From NCBI GenBank assembly GCA_016126025.1, contig JAEFDA010000119.1, positions 1 to 12,542 on the forward strand: a stretch of DNA of 12,542 nt, read 5' to 3'. A model generated the notes under the pieces. The model saw only the letters and a program-made list of their open reading frames with translations. It ran no database searches and was not told where the DNA came from. This stretch comes from Nitrososphaerota archaeon (GTDB lineage Archaea; Thermoproteota; Nitrososphaeria; Nitrososphaerales; Nitrosopumilaceae). The number at the start of each line of letters is the position of its first letter. Within the stretch, counting starts at the first letter, position 1. This document shows positions 7,156 to 12,542 of this stretch, in pieces. The translations under genes were made by a program, and so were the position numbers.

Positions 7156-7433
7156 GTCGCCACCAACTCGAATTTTTTGATCCGTATGCCGTACTTGTTG
7201 AACTTCTTCTTGCAGGCCGAGCAGGTGAGCAGCGGGGTGACCTTCTTGGTCACCTTGGCCGGCTTTGCCAGCTTGGGGAACTTTTGTCCCCCGTAGCCGT
7301 GCTTCCGCTCGGCGTGGCGCCGCTCGCCCCGGGCGGAGCCCCGCCTCTTGCCGGCCTTGTATATGGAGATCTTCTGCTCGGTGTGCGTCCTGCACTTGGG
7401 GCAGTACCTGCGTATGGTCTTGGGTATGTTCAC
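7152..7433 (-). CDS. rpl44e: Large-subunit ribosomal protein eL42 (L44e)
   Basis: The 93-residue basic protein starts with GTG at 7433 (MNIPKTIRRYCPKC after initiation). Zinc-ribbon cysteines are C11/C14 (CPKC) and C71/C74 (CSAC). The lysine- and arginine-rich middle with GRR-like RRGSARGERRHAERKHGYGGQ (about 30-50) and the VTPLLTCSACKKKF block are characteristic of archaeal L44e, which contacts tRNA near the ribosomal E site. GTG is preferred because no ATG lies in the right place and a TATA-like box sits about 25 bases before it, predicting a leaderless transcript. It is the first gene of the L44e-S27e pair, and it diverges from the adenine deaminase gene across only 64 bases. Confidence 0.93.
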   Translation of the reverse strand: MNIPKTIRRYCPKCRTHTEQKISIYKAGKRRGSARGERRHAERKHGYGGQKFPKLAKPAKVTKKVTPLLTCSACKKKFNKYGIRIKKFELVAT

Positions 7434-7453
7434 GGCCTTACCCCCCGCCGGAG

Positions 7454-7461
7454 TAATTTAA
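7454..7461 (-). promoter_or_regulatory. TATA-like box for L44e-S27e
   Basis: The reverse strand reads GGCTTAAATTACTCC; the core TTAAATTA at 7454-7461 is centred about 25 bases before the GTG start. The AAATTACTCC part is identical to the cobD promoter. It lies next to the oppositely oriented ade box, so the two promoters almost touch. Confidence 0.5.
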
Positions 7462-7468
7462 GCCTAGG

Positions 7469-7477
7469 CTAAAATAC
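7469..7477 (+). promoter_or_regulatory. TATA-like box for the adenine deaminase gene
   Basis: CTAAAATAC lies about 25 bases before the ATG at 7498, predicting transcription from or very near the start codon. It is separated by only about 8 bases from the L44e box on the other strand, making a back-to-back divergent promoter. The shared sequence CCTAGG between them is palindromic. Confidence 0.5.
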
Positions 7478-7497
7478 ATCGGGCGCAGACTATACCC

Positions 7498-9222
7498 ATG
7501 CCGGATCCGGACATCCGGGAGGCGGCGCTGGGCCGCGTCCCCTCGGATTTGATCATAACAGGGTGCTCGCTGGTCTCCACATACACCGGCGAGATCATAC
7601 CCGACACCCAGATAGCCGTATGCGGCTCCCGCATCATATACGCAGGCCCCGACGCCTCGCACGCGGCCGGGCCCGACACCAGAACGCTGGACGCCAAGGG
7701 CAGGCACGTGGTCCCGGGGCTGGCCGACCCCCACACCCACATAGACCAGTTCGTGCTGCCGGACCGGACGGCCGCCTCCGTACTGCCTAGGGGGACCACG
7801 GCCCTCTTCTCGGATCCCATAGACGTGACCGGCGTGGGGGGGTACCCGGGGCTCCGCTGGTTCATGGAGGCGTGCAGCAGGGCCCCGGTGCGCATATTCC
7901 ACGGGGTGCCCGGCGGCCTGCCCGTGGACCCCGCCCTGAGCCACCTGCGGGGACTTGACGAGGCAGAGCGCGAAGCGGTGCTGCGGGACCCGTCCGTCTT
8001 CGGCATGGGCGAGATATTCTCCTGGACCAAGATTACCGACGGCGACCCCCAGACCCTGCGGGACGTGGCGGCGGTGCGGGAACACGGCGGCATAGTGAAC
8101 GGGCACACCGCCGGCATGTCAGGCCGCAAGCTGGCCGCGTACGCGGCCTCGGGCATATCTTCGTGCCACGAGCCCATAGACTACGACCAGACCATCGAGA
8201 GGCTCCGGGCGGGGCTCTACGTTATGGTGCGGGAGGGCTCCGTACGGCGGGACCTGCGGCGCATAATGGAGGAGGTGGCCGGGCGGGGCGTGTCCACCCA
8301 CCGCATAATGTTCTGCTCCGACGGGCTGAATCCGACCGACCTGCAGTCCGGGCACATGGACCGGTGCGTACGGGAGGCCATGCGGGCTGGCATCGACCCG
8401 GCCGACGCGGTGGCCATGGCCACCCGCAACGTCTTTGAGTACTACAACATGGACCAGAACCTGGGGGGGCTGGCCCCCGGCCGGCTGGCCGACATCGTGA
8501 TACTGGACGACTTGGAGTCCTTCCGGGTAAATATGGTCCTGGTGGGCGGCAGGGAGGTCTCCGGGGGCACGCATGACGCGGTACCGGTCCCCCGGTGGCT
8601 GCGGCGGACCGTCCGGCTGGAGTGCATATCGCCGTCCGACTTTGTGGTGGCGGCGGCCGGCGGCGAGGCGCGGGCCAACACCATACGCCTCCGCACCGAG
8701 ATAGTCACCGAGCCGGGGGAGGCCGTACTGCCGGTGCGGGACGGGGCGGCCGTCCCCTCGGGGGGTATATGGAAGGTGGCCGCCTTTGACAGGGTGCACG
8801 GGACGGGCAACCGGGCGGTGGGGTTCCTGGAGGGCTTCGGCGACGGGGAGGGGGCGCTGGCGTCCACCGCGTCACTCCACGAGAGCGACCTGGTGGTCAT
8901 AGGGAGCAACGACGCGGACATGGCGGCGGCGGCAAGCCACCTCATAGACGTGCAGGGGGGCATGGCCGTGGCGCGGGGGGGCCGCATAGTGGCGTCCCTG
9001 CCGCTGCCGGTGGCCGGGCTGATGTCCGCCGAGAATACAGGCGCGGTGCGGGAACGGTTCGAGGCGGTGAGAGGCGCGGCGCAGGATATGGGCTGCCGGT
9101 TCGAGTCCCCCCACCTCATACCCATATTCCTGCCGTTCCTGGCGCTGCCCCACATACGTATACTCAACCGGGGAATAGTGAACGTTCGGCGGCGGGAGAT
9201 CGTGCCCCCCATCCAGGGGTAG
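7498..9222 (+). CDS. ade: Adenine deaminase-like amidohydrolase
   Basis: The 574-residue protein has the architecture and usual length of Ade, which deaminates adenine to hypoxanthine for purine salvage in the cytoplasm. Metal-site motifs are HTH (H79/H81), GMGEIF (E172), NGHTAGMSG (H203), CHEP (H224) and CSDG (D275). GHMD near 285 and MATRN near 308 are also family-like. LAPGRLADIVILDDL (325-339) closes the amidohydrolase domain. The C-terminal domain keeps HGTGN, GFLEGFG, VVIGSNDADM and LPLPVAGLMS, all typical of Ade. Departures are HTHIDQ where Ade commonly has HVHIES, and TASLHESDL where Ade commonly has a VAHDSHN-like block. The deaminase activity is therefore likely but substrate drift is possible. 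The ATG at 7498 fits the promoter spacing. It appears to be transcribed alone. Confidence 0.85.
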   Translation: MPDPDIREAALGRVPSDLIITGCSLVSTYTGEIIPDTQIAVCGSRIIYAGPDASHAAGPDTRTLDAKGRHVVPGLADPHTHIDQFVLPDRTAASVLPRGTTALFSDPIDVTGVGGYPGLRWFMEACSRAPVRIFHGVPGGLPVDPALSHLRGLDEAEREAVLRDPSVFGMGEIFSWTKITDGDPQTLRDVAAVREHGGIVNGHTAGMSGRKLAAYAASGISSCHEPIDYDQTIERLRAGLYVMVREGSVRRDLRRIMEEVAGRGVSTHRIMFCSDGLNPTDLQSGHMDRCVREAMRAGIDPADAVAMATRNVFEYYNMDQNLGGLAPGRLADIVILDDLESFRVNMVLVGGREVSGGTHDAVPVPRWLRRTVRLECISPSDFVVAAAGGEARANTIRLRTEIVTEPGEAVLPVRDGAAVPSGGIWKVAAFDRVHGTGNRAVGFLEGFGDGEGALASTASLHESDLVVIGSNDADMAAAASHLIDVQGGMAVARGGRIVASLPLPVAGLMSAENTGAVRERFEAVRGAAQDMGCRFESPHLIPIFLPFLALPHIRILNRGIVNVRRREIVPPIQG

Positions 9223-9394
9223 GGCCAGATCCCCACGGGCGGCGCGCGCAGAACTGGACCCTTGGGAAATATCCACAGTCTCCACGAACCACTACAGCCG
9301 AGTGTGAACCGGTTGCGAAGCCGGGGAATGTGAATATTCCCCCTGCAAAACCCGCGAATCTTAAAAAGGGGGAGCCGGGACAGCGCCCGCATAA
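9223..9394. promoter_or_regulatory. Thermosome promoter region with inverted repeat and TATA box
   Basis: In this 172-base gap a TATA-like CTTAAAAAG lies at 9360-9368, centred about 31 bases before the ATG at 9395, so the leader should be only about 5 bases. Upstream, GGGGAAT (9323-9329) and ATTCCCC (9336-9342) form a perfect 7-base inverted repeat with a 6-base spacer, ending about 18 bases before the TATA box. This is a plausible operator or activator site for a heat-inducible gene. A separate 8-base palindrome AACCGGTT lies at 9307-9314. No T-rich terminator for the upstream gene is visible. Confidence 0.45.
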
Positions 9395-11017
9395 ATGGCA
9401 ACCATACAACAAACACCGCAGGGACCGGTTCTCGTACTCAAAGAGAGCGCCCTGCAGCAGAAAGGAAAAGACGCGCAGCAGAACAACATCGCGGCCGCCA
9501 AACTGGTGGCGGAGCTCATACGCACCAGCCTGGGCCCCCGGGGCCTGGACAAGATGCTGGTGGACTCACTGGGAGACGTCACCATAACCAACGACGGCGC
9601 CACCATACTCAAGGAGATAGACATCCAGCACCCCGCCGCCAAGATGATGGTGGAGATATCAAAGGCTCTGGACAACGAGGTCGGCGACGGCACCACCAGC
9701 TCGGTGGTCTTTGCCGGCGCCCTGCTCACCAAGGCCGAGGAGCTGCTCAAGAAGGGCGTTCACTCCTCGGTGGTCATAGAGGGATACCAGGCCGCCGCTG
9801 AGAAGGCCCTGAACATCTACGAGAGCATAGCCAGGACCGTAAAGGCCGACGACGCCACCAACCTGATGAAGGTGGCCACCACCAGCATGCAGTCCAAGCT
9901 GATATCCGACGACAGCGACACCCTCTCGGGCATGGTGGTGGAGGCAGTCCTCAAGGTGGCGTCCAAGGAAGGCGACGGATACGTCGTGGATCTGGACAAC
10001 ATCAAGGTGGAGAAGAAGGCCGGAGGCTCCCTCCAGAACTCAAAGCTGGTGGAGGGCATCGTGCTGGACAAGGAGATAGTCCACAGCGGCATGCCCACCA
10101 AGATATCCGGAGCCCGGATAGCCCTGCTCAACGCCGCCCTGGAGATAGAGAAGACCGAGATGAGCTCGGAGATCCGCATTACGGACCCGGCCCAGATGCA
10201 GCTGTATCTGGAGGAGGAGAGTCGCATGCTGAAGGGGATGGTCGAGAAGCTGAAGGAGGCGGGCGCCAACGTGCTCATCTGCCAGAAGGGCATAGACGAC
10301 ATAGCGCAGCACTACCTGGCCAAGAACGAGATGCTGGCGGTGCGGCGTGTCAAGGAGAGCGACATGACAAAGCTGGCCAAGGCCACCGGCGGGCGCGTGA
10401 TATCCAACGTGGAGGACCTCTCCGCCGAGGACCTGGGCTCGGCCGAGTCGGCCTACCAGGAGAAGGTGGAGGCCGACAAGTGGGTCTTCATCGAGGGATG
10501 CAGCAACCCGCAGTCGGTCACGCTGCTTCTGCGGGGCGGAACCCAGAGGGTGGTGGACGAGGCCGACAGGTCAATCCACGATGCCCTGATGGTGGTCAAG
10601 GACGTCATAGAGAAGCCCGCTATAGTGGCCGGCGGCGGAGCCCCGGAGGCGTACGTGTCCACCCGACTGAAGGACTGGGCAGACAGCTTCGACGGCCGCC
10701 AGCAGCTGGCCATCAAAAAGTACGCCGAGGCGCTGGAAGTGATACCCTTGACCATAGCTGAGAATGCCGGAATGAACCCGATAGACACCATCGCCAACCT
10801 GAGGGCCCAGCACAGCCAGGGACTCAAGTGGACCGGCATAGACGCCAAGAGCGGCAAGGTCGGCAACATGCTGGAGAGGGACGTCGTCGAACCGCTGGCC
10901 GTGAAAGAGCAGATAGTGAAGTCATCCACCGAGACAGCCTGCATGGTGTTAAGAATAGACGACGTCATAGCCGTGTCCGGCGCGCCGGGCGGCGACGCTG
11001 CTCCCCCCATGGGGTAA
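9395..11017 (+). CDS. ths: Thermosome subunit (group II chaperonin)
   Basis: The 540-residue protein is a full-length archaeal chaperonin subunit that folds proteins in a double-ring ATP-driven complex in the cytoplasm. Equatorial ATP-site motifs are SLGPRGLDKML (45-55), TNDGATIL (65-72) and GDGTTSS (97-103). The apical region contains VEGIVLDKEIVHSGMP followed by the lid-like segment and EEESRMLKGMVEKLKEAGANVLICQKGIDD. The second ATP-site block reads AIVAGGGAPEA, and LTIAENAGMNPID lies near the C-terminal equatorial part. The tail ends GAPGGDAAPPMG, without the GGM repeats many thermosomes carry. The message should be almost leaderless. Whether the ring is homo- or hetero-oligomeric cannot be judged here. 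Codon use is the smoothest in the window, with many GAG, AAG and CTC/CTG codons, as expected for a highly expressed gene. Confidence 0.97.
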   Translation: MATIQQTPQGPVLVLKESALQQKGKDAQQNNIAAAKLVAELIRTSLGPRGLDKMLVDSLGDVTITNDGATILKEIDIQHPAAKMMVEISKALDNEVGDGTTSSVVFAGALLTKAEELLKKGVHSSVVIEGYQAAAEKALNIYESIARTVKADDATNLMKVATTSMQSKLISDDSDTLSGMVVEAVLKVASKEGDGYVVDLDNIKVEKKAGGSLQNSKLVEGIVLDKEIVHSGMPTKISGARIALLNAALEIEKTEMSSEIRITDPAQMQLYLEEESRMLKGMVEKLKEAGANVLICQKGIDDIAQHYLAKNEMLAVRRVKESDMTKLAKATGGRVISNVEDLSAEDLGSAESAYQEKVEADKWVFIEGCSNPQSVTLLLRGGTQRVVDEADRSIHDALMVVKDVIEKPAIVAGGGAPEAYVSTRLKDWADSFDGRQQLAIKKYAEALEVIPLTIAENAGMNPIDTIANLRAQHSQGLKWTGIDAKSGKVGNMLERDVVEPLAVKEQIVKSSTETACMVLRIDDVIAVSGAPGGDAAPPMG

Positions 11018-11027
11018 CCGTGTACAG

Positions 11028-11042
11028 TTTTGGGGTTTTTTT
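11028..11042 (+). terminator. T-rich terminator of the thermosome gene
   Basis: Eleven bases after the thermosome stop the top strand carries TTTT, GGGG, then seven T residues, followed by GAATTTTATT. Archaeal transcription ends at such oligo-T tracts without needing a hairpin. The tract overlaps the proposed start of the downstream ROK gene, so termination is either incomplete or the ROK gene has its own promoter inside the thermosome end. Confidence 0.5.
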
Positions 11043-11898
11043 GAATTTTATTGGAATAGATCTGGGAGGGACAAAGATCGAGGGCGCCCTACTGGATCAA
11101 AACCATACCATACTGGAGCGCCGGCGCGTTCCCACCCCGCGCGACTACAATGGTATAGTGCGCGCGATACGGGACATGGTGGAACATATCGGGTATGGCG
11201 ACTGCACCTTGGGCGTGGGGACCCCGGGGACGACAGGCCCCGACGGCCTCATAACAAACAGCAACACCCGCGCCATCAGGGGCATGCCGCTGCTGCGGGA
11301 CCTGCGGGAGGCCACCGGGATGGACATACGCATGGGAAACGACGCCGACTGCTTTACGGCCGCCGAGGCCGGTATGGGGGCGGGGGCCGGGTTCGAGACG
11401 GTATTCGGTGTGATAATGGGAACGGGTGTGGGCGGCGGTCTGGCTGTCCGCGGCCATATGGTTCTTGGTAGGGCTGGCGGGGCCGGCGAGTGGGGGCACT
11501 CCATATTGCACCCCGGCGGGAACATGTGCTGGTGCGGCCAGAGGGGCTGCGTGGAGACGTACATCAGCGGCCCGGCGCTGGAGCGGCGGTGGGAGCAGGA
11601 GACCGGCTCCAGGATGTCCGTACCCGATATCGTATCCGCGGAGCCGCCCGGCTTTACAATATGGCGCGATGCCATAGTAAGTGACTTTGGACTGGCCCTC
11701 TCCGGCGTGGTGCAGGTCGTGGATCCTGATATCATAGTGCTGGGGGGTGGTCTGTCCAACATACCGTTCCTGTACGATATGGGAGCAGCGGCGCTGCACC
11801 AAAACACGCTGCAGGGCGGCACGCCCATACTGCGCAATATGCTGGGGGACTCGGCGGGGGTGGTGGGCGCCGCCCTGCTGGGTGCCGAGACATGGTGA
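11041..11898 (+). CDS. ROK-family sugar kinase (glucokinase-like)
   Basis: From a TTG at 11041 the protein is 285 residues, the usual size of single-domain ROK kinases. The ATP-site opening IGIDLGGTKIEGALL (4-18), GVGTPGTTGPDG (58-69), the GNDADC block (99-104) with catalytic D101, and GTGVGGGL (127-134) are present. The zinc and sugar-binding signature is complete: EWGH (150-153), then C163-W-C165-G-Q-R-G-C170-x-E. DPDIIVLGGGL near the C-terminus is also family-typical. No DNA-binding domain precedes it, so it is a kinase rather than a NagC/Mlc-type repressor. Glucose is the default substrate guess, but N-acetylated amino sugars or other hexoses are equally possible. A GTG at 11020 is the alternative start (7 residues longer); TTG aligns best with the family N-terminus. 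It follows the thermosome by only 23 bases. Confidence 0.85.
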   Translation: MNFIGIDLGGTKIEGALLDQNHTILERRRVPTPRDYNGIVRAIRDMVEHIGYGDCTLGVGTPGTTGPDGLITNSNTRAIRGMPLLRDLREATGMDIRMGNDADCFTAAEAGMGAGAGFETVFGVIMGTGVGGGLAVRGHMVLGRAGGAGEWGHSILHPGGNMCWCGQRGCVETYISGPALERRWEQETGSRMSVPDIVSAEPPGFTIWRDAIVSDFGLALSGVVQVVDPDIIVLGGGLSNIPFLYDMGAAALHQNTLQGGTPILRNMLGDSAGVVGAALLGAETW

Positions 11899-12406
11899 GC
11901 CGCCGGAGGCAGCAGCCACGCCGTCGACAGTCACATCATACAGTGTGGGCAAATATTCCCCAATGTCGTGTTCCTCCCGCAAGAGTCGATGATCCGGATA
12001 TTCCATTGGATGGCGCGCCTCATACCGGGTCCGGCAGGCATGTTAAGATCAACCACGCAGGCGCGCGCTCGGAAAATAAACTTTCGACAATAACTGCGAT
12101 TTTATTCAATTTTTAGAGGGGTATCGACGTATTTTGACGCCGGATTAAGCGCCGGATATCATAGGCGCCATTCCCGCACGGCTGTCCGAAATTTTGCCAG
12201 CGTGCGGATTTAACAAAGATTTATTCCCCATACTTTTGGGATACGTACGTTGAATGGAAAAAAGTCCATATTCGCGCAAGTCCACTCCGCGCCGGGCATA
12301 ACACGGGACGGCGGCCCCATATCTAGGGTGTCACTGCCTGTCGTATTCGGGGGAACGTCGCGCCAGACTACTATGGGGAGAGTAGGCCGACGGGGGCGGT
12401 GGGCGC
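11899..12406. other. 508-base intergenic region, AT-rich in the middle, with hairpins
   Basis: I find no convincing protein gene, tRNA or rRNA. The first 150 bases are GC-rich. Around 12071-12115 the sequence becomes AT-rich, with a TATA-like AAAATAAA at 12073-12080 and a T-rich tract TTTTATTCAATTTTT at 12100-12114 that could end the ROK transcript. GCCGGAT is repeated at 12139-12145 and 12151-12157. A strong hairpin follows at 12174-12207. ACGTACGT (12243-12250) is palindromic, and ATGGA/TCCAT (12254-12258, 12265-12269) could form a small stem. The region could hold a small RNA or the regulatory region of the peptidase gene. Confidence 0.4.
12174..12207. repeat. Hairpin-forming inverted repeat
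   Basis: CCGCACG (12174-12180) pairs perfectly with CGTGCGG (12201-12207), and CTG (12182-12184) pairs with CAG (12198-12200) across one bulged G, leaving a 13-base loop. The stem of about ten base pairs stands out from its AT-rich surroundings. It is followed by GATTTAACAAAGATTTATT rather than a plain T-run, so a terminator role is not clear. Confidence 0.5.
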
Positions 12407-12542
12407 ATGACTGACCAGAACAGGGTGCTCGCCCGGGTGGAGTCGGATATGGACGGAATGGTCTTGGGCCTGCAGGAGCTTGTCAGGCAGCCCAGCGTCT
12501 CGGCAACGGGCGAGGGAATAGAGGAGTGCGCCCGTCTGGTCC
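12407..12542 (+). CDS. M20-type metallopeptidase or deacylase, N-terminal fragment
   Basis: Only the first 45 residues are inside the window. They read MTDQNRVLARVESDMDG, then LGLQELVRQPSVSATGEGIEECARLV. The L-x-E-L-V-[RK]-x-P-S-V-S pattern with a following GIEECA helix is the standard opening of M20 zinc peptidases and deacylases (ArgE/DapE/CPG2 family). These enzymes hydrolyse N-acyl or peptide bonds using two zinc ions. None of the metal ligands are reached before the window ends, so substrate and activity cannot be judged. The ATG at 12407 is preceded by a G-rich stretch (GGGGGCGGTGGG) that may serve as a ribosome-binding site. No convincing TATA box is seen close upstream. Confidence 0.75.
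   Translation, partial: MTDQNRVLARVESDMDGMVLGLQELVRQPSVSATGEGIEECARLV

Noticed and set aside
11089..12006. 305-residue reverse frame opposite the ROK gene
   Set aside because: The first 35 or so residues look protein-like, but the rest is a shadow of the ROK coding frame with no recognisable motif.
11892..12116. 74-residue frame starting at the ROK stop codon
   Set aside because: Arg/His-rich composition with no motif, ending in the T-rich tract; it reads as translated non-coding DNA.
11899..12406. tRNA gene in the long intergenic gap
   Set aside because: No T-loop consensus (GGTTCRA) paired with an acceptor stem was found on either strand.

Overview
The window reads as a piece of a high-GC thaumarchaeal (ammonia-oxidising archaeon) chromosome, most like the sponge symbiont Cenarchaeum symbiosum. 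The evidence is a group II chaperonin, the archaeal ribosomal proteins L44e and S27e, the archaeal-type CobY guanylyltransferase, TATA-box promoters close to start codons, heavy use of ATA for isoleucine, and secreted Cache and periplasmic-binding-like proteins. The species is inferred from this gene set, not from a search. Genes are tightly packed. I see no mobile element, CRISPR array, tRNA or rRNA.

Layout. (1) At 1-2495 two secreted ligand-binding proteins are divergently transcribed: a Cache-repeat protein cut off by the left edge, and a LivK-like substrate-binding protein. (2) At 2521-7002 lie five late cobalamin genes. cobQ and cobD run left as one overlapping pair; cbiB, cobS and cobY run right as overlapping genes. 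Together they cover amidation to cobyric acid, aminopropanol-phosphate supply, cobinamide-phosphate formation, guanylylation and nucleotide-loop assembly. CobQ has no glutaminase domain and carries a short repetitive tail in its place. (3) At 6958-7433 the ribosomal genes L44e and S27e overlap by ATGA and run toward cobY, overlapping its 3' end. (4) At 7498-9222 is an adenine deaminase-like amidohydrolase for purine salvage. (5) At 9395-11017 is a thermosome subunit with an inverted repeat upstream of its promoter. (6) At 11041-11898 is a ROK-family sugar kinase starting inside the thermosome's T-rich terminator. (7) After a 508-base AT-rich, hairpin-bearing gap, an M20-type peptidase begins at 12407 and runs off the right edge.

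Several genes (substrate-binding protein, cobD, L44e, ade) have a TATA-like box centred about 25 bases before the start codon, which predicts leaderless mRNAs and helps to choose starts. The clearest candidate for something undescribed is the glutaminase-less CobQ with its roughly 24-residue repeat tail. The hairpin gap before the peptidase and the inverted repeat before the thermosome are the next best.
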